From the NCBI RefSeq assembly GCF_003114855.1, contig NZ_BFBB01000007.1:248001-312000 (forward strand): a DNA stretch of 64,000 nucleotides, read 5' to 3'. The stretch's first letter is position 1. Every line of letters starts with the position of its first letter. This document shows positions 24,268 through 33,755 of this stretch, piece by piece. The notes below the pieces were generated by a model, which made no database searches, was not told the origin of the DNA, and saw nothing but the letters and a program-made list of their open reading frames with translations. Position numbers and translations under genes: made by a program. Source of the stretch: Leptospira ryugenii. Its GTDB lineage: Bacteria > Spirochaetota > Leptospiria > Leptospirales > Leptospiraceae.

Positions 24268-27200
24268 ATGATTTCACTTTCCGGATACCAAATCCGCAAA
24301 CGGATGAATGCAGAAGGTTCTCCTTCACAGGTGTATTTAGCCGTATCCAATGAAGAAAATAAAGAGGTTGTCGTAAAGTATGTTGGCATCTCTGACCCTT
24401 TACATGCAGCGATTGTAAACTTAAGAAATGAATTCGAAATCTTAACCTACCTGCACAAAGAAGGACTAGGCATAAAGCCTTTCGAGTTTCGAAGGTTGCC
24501 AGATGGGCACGCACTAGTCATGGACTACTTAAAAGGGCTCTTTTTGCCCGACATGGTAGAAAACAAAGATGCCCACATCATGCCACTTAACATGTTCTAT
24601 GACGTTGCAATTACCTTGGCTGAAGACCTTGCAGAGTTGCACCGCCATAAAGTAATGCATAAGGACATCAAACCAGACAACGTCATTTACTTTCCAGATA
24701 GAAACAAAGCAAAATTGATCGACTTTGGAATTTCAACCAGACTCTCCAAAGAAGAAAGCGGCTTCTATGCACCCAACCAATTAGAAGGTTCCGTTCAGTA
24801 CATTTCCCCTGAACAAACAGGTCGTATGAACCGATCGGTTGACTATCGCACGGACTTTTACTCTTTAGGTATCTTATACTATGAGCTTAGCACAGGACAA
24901 TTGCCATTCAAAGGTTCAGACCTTATGGAGATTATCCACTCTCACATTGCGAAGCCACCTCGTCCACCCATAGAAGTCAACACCAACCTCCCTGCCTCTC
25001 TAAATGCGATCATTTTACGCCTGTTAGAAAAGAATGCAGAAAATCGATACCAAACTGCATACGGTCTTAAGGTAGATTTAGAAAAATCCCACAAACTATT
25101 TAAAGAGGGAAAACTAAATGAAACGTTTGCATTAGGCGCAAGAGACTTCTCAGAAGAATTCCGTATTCCCCAAAAACTTTATGGAAGAGAGGACGAACTC
25201 AAACAACTTCTTCAAACGTTCAATCGAGTTGGCTTAGAAGGAACGACCGAAGTAGTTCTCATCGGAGGTTATTCCGGAGTCGGTAAGTCTTCCCTAGTAA
25301 AAGAAGTCCAAAAACCGATCACTGCTCTCAGAGGATATTTTCTGAGTGGAAAATACGACCAGTACAACCGTAGCGAACCTTTCAGTGCCATTTTACAAGT
25401 ATTCTCCTCTCTGGTTCGTATGATCTTAACAGAACCACCTGAATCCATTGCACGTTGGAAGGAAAGGATTATCTCTGCCCTAGGTAGCAATGGAAAGGTA
25501 ATCACAGATATCTTACCTGATTTAGTTCATATCATCGGCGAACAAAAGTCAGTTGCAGAAATGGGTGCCAGCGAGAACGCAAACCGATTCTATGCGGTAT
25601 TTTTGGATTTTATCCGAGTCTTCGCGGACCGAGAGCATCCTCTTGCCATCTTTTTAGATGACATGCAATGGGCAGATTCTGCTTCGCTACAATTGCTCCG
25701 TACACTTTTGGATGACCGTACGACTGGTTCTCTTTTTATCATGCTCGCATACAGAGACAATGAAACAGATGCAAACCATCCTTTTACAATTTTAATTGAA
25801 GATATCAAAAAAGAAAGTGGTAGCCTTCCCAACATCAATTTAAAACCGCTTAACATCGATCATATTGCCGAACTCTTAAGTGATTCTTTATACACAAGTA
25901 GAGAAAATGTTCGCGAGTTAGCTGAACTATTAGCTTCCAAAACAGGCGGAAACCCATTTTTTATCACGGAACTATTGAAACAATTGATCCGCCAAGATTT
26001 GATACGCTTTGACTCGACTGCTGGCGAGGAAGGACAAGGTGCTTGGGTTTGGGAACTCAGTAAAATTAAAGATGCCGCTATCTCTGATAATGTTGTCGAG
26101 TTGCTATTGGAGAGGATGCGTTCTCTTCCCAAAGAAAACCAAGATCTCCTTAGGACTGCTTCGAGCATCGGCAACCAATTTGACTTGTATACCCTTTCTC
26201 AAATCACCCATTACCATTATGATGAGATTATCAAATTGGTTTCTGGCACCGTGCGTGAAGAGCTTTTCATTCCCCTAGGTGAAGACTACCGCAAACTTGA
26301 TTCCCTAGGTAAGGAAGATAACGAAGAGAACAAACAGACAGCTATGTCAATTCGACTTCGGTTTCAACACGACCGAGTCCAACAAGCTGGTTACGAACTT
26401 CTTTCCGAAAAAGAGAGACCAGAGCTGCATTATGCAATCGCTAAGGTCATACTGTCAAATACTTCAAAAGAACTTCTAGAAGAGAAGATCTTTGATATTG
26501 TCGGACATTGTAACAAAGCAATACCAGCCACGAACAATGCAGATGATTACAAAAAGTTTCTAGAGCTTAACCTCATCGCCGCCAAACGAGCTAGAAGTGC
26601 GGCAGCATATTCTCCTTGCCTTGACTATTTAAAACAAGCCGAGAGCCTACTCCATAATATTCACAAAAACGAAGACCAAATTTGGAATAGCGATTACCAA
26701 CAAGCGTACGATTTGTACAGAGGACTTGCCGAAGCAGAATATTTGAATGGAAATTTCGAAGCTTCAGAGTCACTCATATTCCGAATTCTGAAACATGTAA
26801 AAACACCACTCGAAAAAGCAGAAACCTACAAGATCTTAATTGTCCAATACTCTTTAAAGGCTGCCTACAAAGAATCAGTAGATGCCGGATTGGACGCGCT
26901 TAGGCTTTTGGGTATTGATATTTCAAAAGAAAATGTGGACGAGGCTATTGGAAAAGAAGTAGCACGCATCAAAGAATTGTCGGAAGGCAAAGCAACTGAG
27001 ACCCTTATCGATGCACCATTGATGGATAAACCAGAGATGAGAGTTGCTGTCACTCTACTTACTGATTTGATGAGCCCTTGCTGGAACTCTTATCCAAACA
27101 TGTTTCCGCTCTTAGTATTCCGCACCGTAAATCTTTACCTAGAACACGGGATGAACCCAGTATCATACGGCTATTCTTGTTACGGAATTATTTTAGGAAG

Positions 27201-29622
27201 TGGATTTGGTCAATTTAAGGATGGAGATGATTATGCTACACTCGCCTATCGAATAGCAGAAAAATTCCAATCAAAAGCAGACTTAACCAAAGCTGCAAAC
27301 GTACTTGCAAACTTTACAAGTCCGTGGGTGCGCCACGTCAAACATTCGGAAGAAGTCAATCGACAAGGTCTAGAAGCATCCTTAGAATCAGGCGAGTTCC
27401 AACATGGTTCCTTAGGTGCCATGAATACTCCAGTCTGTTTATTTTTCCAAGGGAAACAACTTTCTGAGTTTGCGCATGATATCAACAGACTTTTGTTATT
27501 CGGAAAAAAGGTAAAAAGTATCCTTGCAACAGAAACTGTCCTCGCATTTGACCTAATTGTAAACAACCTAAGAGGCTTAACTCCTTCTGCCATGGATTTT
27601 AGAAATGCTTCCATGTCGGAGGCAGAATACCTCAAAACATGTGAAGAACACAAAGGTTTGTATTCCATTACTCTTTACAATATTTTGAAAGCACAAGCTC
27701 TCTTTATCTATGAAGAGCCCGAGGAAGCGCTAAAACTTTTAGAAGAAGCAAACAAAAACATCGTTTTTCTTTTTGGTTTGGTGAGCAATGCAGAGCTTAA
27801 TTTCTTTATCTCCTTATGTTTGGCAAGCTTGTACAAAATCCGCTCCACAAGTGAACGGAAAGAGATTGTACAAAAGATAAAAGTGAACCAAAAACAAATG
27901 AAAATCTGGGCACAATACAGCCCTGAAAATTTTTATCATAAATACCTTCTGATCGAAGCAGAACTCGCCAGATTAGAATACAAAAACTGGAAAGCTGCAA
28001 AGCTCTATGACCAAGCAGTCTCCGAAGCAAGGGCTGGAGAGTTTGTCCAAATGGAAGCAATCATTTCTGAAGTAGCTGCCCGTTTTTGGTTATCCAAGAA
28101 GAACGATAGAAATGTAGCCGAGTATTACACTGATGCGTACAAATTGTACGAGCAATGGGGAGCTCAAAGAAAGTGTCTTGAACTAAAAGAAAGATACTCG
28201 GATTACATCATTGAAAATCGTCAGTTCACTGCAGCAAAGAACTTTGCCCTTACGATTTCTGCAACTACGACCGACATGTTCTCTGGACAGTCCTTGGACC
28301 TTCAATCAGTCGTAAAAAGTTCTGTTGCAATCTCCGGAGAAATCCAATTCGAAAGTTTGATCTCAAAATTAATGTCCATCATGATGGAAAACGCGGGTGC
28401 TGAAAAAGGTGTTTTACTCCTTCGAGATGGAGAAGGTCTTTTTGTGGAAGCAGAGTATAGCGTTGGAAAGGGTGAGATGAAAACTTTGATGCATAGCCCG
28501 CTTGAGGCGTACCAAAACCTCCCAAGGTCTATCATTTACTTTACTGAGAGAACAAGGGAAATATTGGTACTCAATGCCGCTGTCCGCGATAATCGGTTTG
28601 CGATGGATAAATACATCCAAGAAAACCAAACCAAATCTGTTTTCTGCGTTCCCATTCTCAAGCAGGGAGCTCTTTCTGGAATCCTCTATTTGGAGAACAA
28701 TTTGTCTGAGGGTACGTTTACTCCGGATAGATTGCAAACCATTAATTTATTGAGTTCTCAGGCTGCGATCTCACTCGACAATGCTTTGTTATACCAAAGT
28801 TTGGAAGAAAAGGTCAAAGACCGCACACAAGAATTAGCACATGCCAATGAAGAACTAGCTGATAAAAACAAACACATTACAGAATCGATCACCTACTCAC
28901 TCAATATCCAAAGGGCGATGCTTCCTGCAACCGATGCTTTGAGCCAATCTTTCCGTGACTACTTTGTCTTATATTTACCCAAAGACATCGTATCAGGGGA
29001 TTTTTTCTGGCACACAATTAAGGATGGCTCTGTTCTCTTCGCTGTTGCAGATTGTACGGGCCATGGGGTTCCTGGAGCTCTCATGTCGATGATTGGAATC
29101 AACTCCCTCAATGCAATTGTGAATGAAAAAGGAATTACTGACCCTGGAAAGATCCTAGAAGAATTGAACATCCGAGTGCGTACTGTGCTCCGCCAGGATG
29201 ATATGGATGCCAATTCGATGGATGGTATGGACATCTGTCTTGTCCGTTACACGGGAAATTCCCTCCAATTTGCGGGCGCAAAACGACCGCTCTATCTCTT
29301 TGGTCCAGAGGGTTACCGAGAGATCAAAGGGGACAAGGCGTCCATTGGCGGAAGGCAGAAAGAACAGTTTAGAACATATACTTGCCACGAGGTTTCGTAT
29401 ACTCCTGGTAAAACGGTTGCTTATCTATCGACAGATGGATATACTGATCAATCGAACACAGAAAGGGTTAGGGTTTCTACGAAGAATTTCCTTAAAATTG
29501 CCGAGGAAAATTTGCAGCAACCTGGAGAAACCCAGAAGGATGCCTTCCTTTCCTTCCTCAGAGGCCACATGGGTACCGAGCAACAGAGGGATGACATTAC
29601 CATAGCTGGGATTATGATTTAG
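24268..29622 (+). CDS. Trifunctional Ser/Thr kinase / AAA ATPase / GAF / SpoIIE phosphatase
   Basis: 1784 aa. Kinase domain (about 5-275): Lys37 in VVVKY, catalytic 'MHKDIKPDN' (Asp133), 'LIDFGIS' (Asp152). ATPase domain from about 300: Walker A 'GGYSGVGKSSL' (about 332-342), Walker B 'LAIFLDDMQWAD' (about 458-469). Long helical repeat region (about 720-1340). GAF domain (about 1360-1510). Coiled coil (about 1515-1550). C-terminal SpoIIE/PP2C domain (about 1560-1784): 'VSGDFFWH', 'ADCTGHGVPGALMSMIG', 'STDGYTDQ', 'QRDDITIAGI'. Kinase and phosphatase are both apparently intact. The C-terminal domain takes the place of SiaA in front of siaB-siaC-cyclase. Confidence 0.93.
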   Translation: MISLSGYQIRKRMNAEGSPSQVYLAVSNEENKEVVVKYVGISDPLHAAIVNLRNEFEILTYLHKEGLGIKPFEFRRLPDGHALVMDYLKGLFLPDMVENKDAHIMPLNMFYDVAITLAEDLAELHRHKVMHKDIKPDNVIYFPDRNKAKLIDFGISTRLSKEESGFYAPNQLEGSVQYISPEQTGRMNRSVDYRTDFYSLGILYYELSTGQLPFKGSDLMEIIHSHIAKPPRPPIEVNTNLPASLNAIILRLLEKNAENRYQTAYGLKVDLEKSHKLFKEGKLNETFALGARDFSEEFRIPQKLYGREDELKQLLQTFNRVGLEGTTEVVLIGGYSGVGKSSLVKEVQKPITALRGYFLSGKYDQYNRSEPFSAILQVFSSLVRMILTEPPESIARWKERIISALGSNGKVITDILPDLVHIIGEQKSVAEMGASENANRFYAVFLDFIRVFADREHPLAIFLDDMQWADSASLQLLRTLLDDRTTGSLFIMLAYRDNETDANHPFTILIEDIKKESGSLPNINLKPLNIDHIAELLSDSLYTSRENVRELAELLASKTGGNPFFITELLKQLIRQDLIRFDSTAGEEGQGAWVWELSKIKDAAISDNVVELLLERMRSLPKENQDLLRTASSIGNQFDLYTLSQITHYHYDEIIKLVSGTVREELFIPLGEDYRKLDSLGKEDNEENKQTAMSIRLRFQHDRVQQAGYELLSEKERPELHYAIAKVILSNTSKELLEEKIFDIVGHCNKAIPATNNADDYKKFLELNLIAAKRARSAAAYSPCLDYLKQAESLLHNIHKNEDQIWNSDYQQAYDLYRGLAEAEYLNGNFEASESLIFRILKHVKTPLEKAETYKILIVQYSLKAAYKESVDAGLDALRLLGIDISKENVDEAIGKEVARIKELSEGKATETLIDAPLMDKPEMRVAVTLLTDLMSPCWNSYPNMFPLLVFRTVNLYLEHGMNPVSYGYSCYGIILGSGFGQFKDGDDYATLAYRIAEKFQSKADLTKAANVLANFTSPWVRHVKHSEEVNRQGLEASLESGEFQHGSLGAMNTPVCLFFQGKQLSEFAHDINRLLLFGKKVKSILATETVLAFDLIVNNLRGLTPSAMDFRNASMSEAEYLKTCEEHKGLYSITLYNILKAQALFIYEEPEEALKLLEEANKNIVFLFGLVSNAELNFFISLCLASLYKIRSTSERKEIVQKIKVNQKQMKIWAQYSPENFYHKYLLIEAELARLEYKNWKAAKLYDQAVSEARAGEFVQMEAIISEVAARFWLSKKNDRNVAEYYTDAYKLYEQWGAQRKCLELKERYSDYIIENRQFTAAKNFALTISATTTDMFSGQSLDLQSVVKSSVAISGEIQFESLISKLMSIMMENAGAEKGVLLLRDGEGLFVEAEYSVGKGEMKTLMHSPLEAYQNLPRSIIYFTERTREILVLNAAVRDNRFAMDKYIQENQTKSVFCVPILKQGALSGILYLENNLSEGTFTPDRLQTINLLSSQAAISLDNALLYQSLEEKVKDRTQELAHANEELADKNKHITESITYSLNIQRAMLPATDALSQSFRDYFVLYLPKDIVSGDFFWHTIKDGSVLFAVADCTGHGVPGALMSMIGINSLNAIVNEKGITDPGKILEELNIRVRTVLRQDDMDANSMDGMDICLVRYTGNSLQFAGAKRPLYLFGPEGYREIKGDKASIGGRQKEQFRTYTCHEVSYTPGKTVAYLSTDGYTDQSNTERVRVSTKNFLKIAEENLQQPGETQKDAFLSFLRGHMGTEQQRDDITIAGIMI

Positions 29623-29656
29623 CCTGAGAAATGCAGAGGAGTTAATTGGAAAACGT

Positions 29657-30208
29657 ATGCAAAAACTAGATATTTTAAGTTACGAACAGTACAAAACCGT
29701 TTCAGACCACCGCCTTTTGATTCACTTTAAAGGTGCCCTTTACCAAGATATTTTAACAGAGTTAGGTAGCATCATCCAAACTTCAATGAAAGGCGAAACC
29801 AAATTGAAGAAAATTTTCGCCGTATTTGTAGAACTTGCCCAGAACATTCTTCATTATTCTCTTGAAAGGATAGTGAACCCTGACGAATCTACCTCAGGAG
29901 TAGGTATGATTGTCGTGACAGAGAGACCGGAAGGTTATTATGTCAGCTCAGGGAATTACATTTCTTCTTCAAAGATCGAATCTATGAAGGAAAAAATAGA
30001 GTTTATAAACGGATTATCCCCCGAAGATAAAAAAGCCTACTATACAAAACAATTGCGAGCCGATCGTCCCGACGACAGTAAAGGTGCTGGCGTGGGTCTA
30101 ATAGATATCTCCAGAAAGTCCGACGGACCTTTGGTGTATTCGATCGAAGATGTTCCAGAAGGGAAATCCTTCTTTACATTGACCGCATTTTTTAAGAAGG
30201 AAGACTAA
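29657..30208 (+). CDS. siaB: SiaB-family protein kinase
   Basis: 183 aa. GHKL-like fold: N-box 'FVELAQNILHYSLERI' (about 55-70) and glycine motif 'SKGAGVGLIDISRKS' (about 140-154). SiaB-type kinases phosphorylate the small protein SiaC, encoded 3 nt downstream. In Pseudomonas aeruginosa SiaA (a PP2C phosphatase) removes that phosphate. Here the SpoIIE-type phosphatase domain is the C-terminus of the preceding protein. Soluble, no signal peptide. Confidence 0.85.
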   Translation: MQKLDILSYEQYKTVSDHRLLIHFKGALYQDILTELGSIIQTSMKGETKLKKIFAVFVELAQNILHYSLERIVNPDESTSGVGMIVVTERPEGYYVSSGNYISSSKIESMKEKIEFINGLSPEDKKAYYTKQLRADRPDDSKGAGVGLIDISRKSDGPLVYSIEDVPEGKSFFTLTAFFKKED

Positions 30209-30211
30209 GAA

Positions 30212-30586
30212 ATGGAAACAATCCGTATAACGAGCACAAAAAATTCTCCTGAAGTTGTCTTGGACTTTGACAACGGAATTGCGGAAGTTGTGGGAGAATC
30301 TTATCCGGAAAATGCCGTAAGCTTCTACAAACCTGTTTTCGATTGGCTCAACCAAACCATCTCGCAAAAAAAACCTTTCAAATTTGTCTTTAAATTGGAT
30401 TACTTTAATACCTCTTCCTCTAAATGCATCATTGATATTCTAGACCTTTTGCAGATTTATCACTCCAATGGAGGAAAGATCAATGTAGAATGGTACTACC
30501 GCCAAGATGATGAAGATATGAAAGACACTGGAGAAGAATTTTTGGAGGATGTAGACCTCCCGCATGAATTGATTGCTTACAAATGA
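30212..30586 (+). CDS. siaC: SiaC-family regulatory phosphoprotein (DUF1987)
   Basis: 124 aa, the usual length. 'VVLDFDNGIAEVVGESYPENAVSFYKPVFDWL' and 'LDYFNTSSSKCIIDILDLLQIYH' are the family's core. Thr67 in YFNTSSSK corresponds to the threonine phosphorylated by SiaB in Pseudomonas (Thr68 there). In that system unphosphorylated SiaC binds and switches on the diguanylate cyclase SiaD. Here the neighbouring output gene, overlapping by 4 nt (ATGA), is a class III cyclase instead. Confidence 0.88.
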   Translation: METIRITSTKNSPEVVLDFDNGIAEVVGESYPENAVSFYKPVFDWLNQTISQKKPFKFVFKLDYFNTSSSKCIIDILDLLQIYHSNGGKINVEWYYRQDDEDMKDTGEEFLEDVDLPHELIAYK

Positions 30587-32028
30587 GTGGTGTTTTCGAA
30601 GAAGAACATGAAGCTTGGACCCAATTCCAAGTAGCCCTACAAAAGCAGGATTTAAACGCCGAAGAACTCAGGTCACTTGCAGATGCGATGACCTCACGTT
30701 TTGGCAATTTACTCAAACAAACAGAAAAGCTCACAAAGGTTGGAGATTCCGCTCAAAATAGATTGATGCGGATCCAAAACGAACTCCAAACCTCCAACTC
30801 AAAACTGGAAAAATCGATTCGAAACCTTCAGCTTCTCTCGGAGCTAGGAAAGGTAGTTACCTCTTCTCTTGATGCAAAAAAGATTCTTTCCGAACTATAT
30901 GAACAATTAAAAGACGAATTAGATTTGGACATCATCTCAGTAGGTAGCTACGATAAAGAATCAGATAACGTTAAATATAAATTTTCCCTAAACCAAGGAA
31001 GTTACGTTCCGTCCATATTTTTGGAAAATCTCAACGAAGACAATTATTCCTCGATGTGCATACGAGGAAACCATGAGGTAATCGTAGAAGATATCTTACT
31101 TGAGTCAGAAGAGCGAAGAGCAGGTTTGAAGAAACAATGGGGCGAGGAAATTCGTTCCGTGGTGTTCATTCCATTGATGGTTGAAGACCGGGTTGTGGGT
31201 GTATTTACCATCCAAAGTCGTAAGCCAAATGCGTATAACAACCAACAATTGAATATGATTCGTTCCTTGGCCAGCTACCTTGGGATTGGATTGGATAATG
31301 CTGATGCTTATAGAAGTCTTTCCAAAAGAAACAAAGACTTGAAGTCTACATTAGAAAAAGTTAGATCCTTAAATGAAAACCTTGCCTTAGAAAGACAAAA
31401 GTCTGAAAATTTACTCCTAAACATTCTCCCTGGTCCTATCGCTGAGAGACTGAAAGGTGGAGAAGAGATCATCGCGGACTTTTTTCCTGACTCTTCCGTC
31501 TTATTTGCAGATATTGCTGGATTTACAGTCCTTAGCTCTAAGATGAATGATGCGGAAAAGTTAGTTTCTATCCTAAATGATATCTTTAGAGATTTTGATA
31601 ATATCACACAAGAATTTGGCTTAGAAAAAATCAAAACGATCGGTGATTGTTATATGTTAGCGGGTGGAATTCCCAATTCTGTTCCGGACCATTTAGAAAG
31701 AATGGCCGAGGCTGCACTCAGATTTTGCACAGTATTCAATAAAATCAAAAGTGATTGGGGATATGATATCAATGTAAGGATAGGCATCCATGTGGGTGAA
31801 GTCGTTGCAGGTGTCATTGGTAAATATAAATTCGTTTATGATCTCTGGGGTGACACCGTTAATATTGCCTCCAGAATGGAATCACATGGGCAAGTTGGTC
31901 GCATACATGTATCCAAGGCAGTGTTCGAACGATTAAGAGATAAATATGCTTTTGAATCTAGAGGTGAAATCGAAGTCAAAGGAAAAGGAAAAATGGAGAC
32001 CTGGTTCTTAACAGGACAAAAGGATTAA
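30583..32028 (+). CDS. GAF-domain class III adenylate cyclase (SiaD position)
   Basis: 481 aa. N-terminal helical segment (about 1-95), GAF domain (about 95-235), coiled coil (about 240-275), class III cyclase (about 290-480). Metal Asp in 'LFADIAGF' (about 307-313) and 'KTIGDCYM'; the adenine-selecting Lys in 'EKIKTIGD' and Asp in 'YDLWGDTVNIASRMES', plus catalytic Asn and Arg in the same stretch, predict an adenylate rather than guanylate cyclase. No membrane segment. As the last gene of the sia-like run it is the probable output, possibly activated by SiaC through the N-terminal helices (inference). Confidence 0.9.
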   Translation: MSGVFEEEHEAWTQFQVALQKQDLNAEELRSLADAMTSRFGNLLKQTEKLTKVGDSAQNRLMRIQNELQTSNSKLEKSIRNLQLLSELGKVVTSSLDAKKILSELYEQLKDELDLDIISVGSYDKESDNVKYKFSLNQGSYVPSIFLENLNEDNYSSMCIRGNHEVIVEDILLESEERRAGLKKQWGEEIRSVVFIPLMVEDRVVGVFTIQSRKPNAYNNQQLNMIRSLASYLGIGLDNADAYRSLSKRNKDLKSTLEKVRSLNENLALERQKSENLLLNILPGPIAERLKGGEEIIADFFPDSSVLFADIAGFTVLSSKMNDAEKLVSILNDIFRDFDNITQEFGLEKIKTIGDCYMLAGGIPNSVPDHLERMAEAALRFCTVFNKIKSDWGYDINVRIGIHVGEVVAGVIGKYKFVYDLWGDTVNIASRMESHGQVGRIHVSKAVFERLRDKYAFESRGEIEVKGKGKMETWFLTGQKD

Positions 32029-32690
32029 AGAGTTCTAATTCCATCAATCACCAATGTAAGTAAGAGCGACATCTGCATTTCAACTCTTTCTCGGACTGCC
32101 GGATCTTCGGACTTTATGTATCTCTCATTTAACACAGCAAATCCATGTACGGAACTCCAGACTGTCATAGCCATTGCATCAGTATTAATTTCTTTTTGAA
32201 AGACACCCTTCTCTTGTCCATACTGAACAACTCTGAACAATTCGTAGTATGCTTCCTCTCCATATTTTGCCAAATCAATGGGTATAGGACCTTCAGGAAT
32301 TACTTCTCCACTAAACATAAGTTCGGTGCGTCTTGGATTTCTCCAGGCAAGGCGTATATAATTTTCACCAGATTTCTTTAATTTTTCACTGGGCTCCTCC
32401 GAAATCTCCCAGGCCTCTCGCAAAGTATCTCTCAATTCTTTAAAACCTAGAGCCGTGATCGCGAGAAGAAGGTCCATTTTTTTGGGAAAATGGCGATATG
32501 GTGCCGTATGGCTCACGCCAATTTCTGCCGCAATGTCTCTTAAACTCAGATTGTGGACTCCAAAAGACTCCAAAAACTCGCAAGATTTCTGCAAAACCAG
32601 ATTTCGTAGGTCACCGTGGTGGTACTTTGCGGTCTCCTTCTTTAGTTTTCCAATGGGTTTTTTGGTACTTTTTTTTTGGTTTTGGCTCAT
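32025..32690 (-). CDS. TetR-family regulator (YHHGDLR group)
   Basis: 221 aa. Lys-rich start, then 'AKYHHGDLRNLVLQKSCEFLESFGVHNLSLRDIAAEIGVSHTAPYRHFPKKMDLLLAI' as the DNA-binding domain (about 20-80), and a C-terminal WHG-type ligand domain ('AMTVWSSVHGFAVLNERY'). Closely resembles the TetR at 47196-47810. It diverges from the membrane-protein pair at 32805-34193, with an operator-like dyad in between. Its stop overlaps that of the cyclase in a shared TTAA. Confidence 0.9.
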   Translation of the reverse strand: MSQNQKKSTKKPIGKLKKETAKYHHGDLRNLVLQKSCEFLESFGVHNLSLRDIAAEIGVSHTAPYRHFPKKMDLLLAITALGFKELRDTLREAWEISEEPSEKLKKSGENYIRLAWRNPRRTELMFSGEVIPEGPIPIDLAKYGEEAYYELFRVVQYGQEKGVFQKEINTDAMAMTVWSSVHGFAVLNERYIKSEDPAVRERVEMQMSLLLTLVIDGIRTL

Positions 32691-32692
32691 AA

Positions 32693-32748
32693 ATGTTTAC
32701 AATGTCAATTTTTTATGTTGACAGTGTATACAAGTATGTTTACACTGT
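32693..32748. promoter_or_regulatory. Predicted TetR operator between 32025-32690 and 32805
   Basis: ACAGTGTA (32721-32728) and TACACTGT (32741-32748) form a perfect 8-bp dyad with a 12-nt spacer. ATGTTTACA occurs twice as a direct repeat (32693-32701 and 32736-32744). The core TTTACAATGT also appears in the predicted operator of the related TetR at 47 kb (47049-47065). A TTGACA at 32719-32724 could be a -35 box within the site. Confidence 0.55.
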
Positions 32749-32804
32749 ATATATGATTTAGACGTTTAAGTCTAAACAGTCAATCCAATTAAATCGGGGG
32801 ATTT

Positions 32805-33752
32805 ATGAATTTTAGAAAATCAGATCTCATGGCAGAGATCAAAACACCACTTTTAAGCTTAAGCATACTGATGCTAGTCGCAACACTTGTATTTTTTATC
32901 CTTCACCTCATTGATCCTATGTTGGTATCGGAATCACCAAGATGGATAAAACCAATCAAATTCACTTTGTCGATCGGAATCTATTCCATAACATTATATT
33001 GGATTCTAAGACAATTTCCCTTACAAAATAGGAAAGTGACTCTGATCGTTTGGGGAATCACTCTCTGTCTCTTCTTTGAAATCATTGCAATCGGAGGACA
33101 AGCCGCACGCGGAGTGAGTAGCCATTTCAATGTAAGCACTCCATTCAATGCGACAGTATTTTCATTAATGGGTCTTGGGATTGGAACCATGTGGTTTTTA
33201 CACCTGATGATTACTTTATTTATATTCAAAGAGAATGTTTCGAATCGATTACTTAAAGAAACGATTCTTTGGGGAATGGGAATCTCTGCAATCGGAATGA
33301 TTACAGGTTTTTTAATGACGATGCCAAAACCAGAACAGATAGAACTATTTGCAAAAGGAATCGTGCTTACCAGTGGAAGCCATAGCTTTGGAACACCCAT
33401 TCCTGGACAAGAGATTCCCCTTTTAGGCTGGAGCAAATCAGCAGGAGATATGCGCGTCCCTCACTTCTTTGGAATCCATGCCTTTCAATTCTTTATCTTA
33501 GTTTATTTGATTCGATCAAACATTGCAAAAGAGAAACAAATTAGCAAATATACTCTGTTAGGCCTTAGGCTAATCGGTTTATCGTATCTATCGGTTACCA
33601 TTCTTTTGGTATTGCAAACGTATATAGGTTTCAGCATATTCCAAACCAATATTTTCTTTTTAAGCATGTATCTGATCTTTGGGGTTTTAGCGATTCTCGG
33701 AATGATTCTTATGTGTAACAAAATAAAACAGCAACAACTAGTTTGGACGTAA
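32805..33752 (+). CDS. Multi-pass membrane protein, unknown
   Basis: 315 aa with about eight hydrophobic segments. Conserved-looking stretches: 'SPRWIKPIKFTLSIGIYSITLYWIL', 'EIIAIGGQAARGVSSHFNVSTPFNATVFSLMG' and 'GDMRVPHFFGIHAFQFFIL', with His and Arg residues placed near membrane ends as in haem or quinone-linked membrane proteins. Family not recognised. It is 3 nt upstream of an ABA4-like gene, so the two are probably translated together under control of the divergent TetR. RBS GGGGG before ATG 32805. Confidence 0.75.
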   Translation: MNFRKSDLMAEIKTPLLSLSILMLVATLVFFILHLIDPMLVSESPRWIKPIKFTLSIGIYSITLYWILRQFPLQNRKVTLIVWGITLCLFFEIIAIGGQAARGVSSHFNVSTPFNATVFSLMGLGIGTMWFLHLMITLFIFKENVSNRLLKETILWGMGISAIGMITGFLMTMPKPEQIELFAKGIVLTSGSHSFGTPIPGQEIPLLGWSKSAGDMRVPHFFGIHAFQFFILVYLIRSNIAKEKQISKYTLLGLRLIGLSYLSVTILLVLQTYIGFSIFQTNIFFLSMYLIFGVLAILGMILMCNKIKQQQLVWT

Positions 33753-33755
33753 GCA

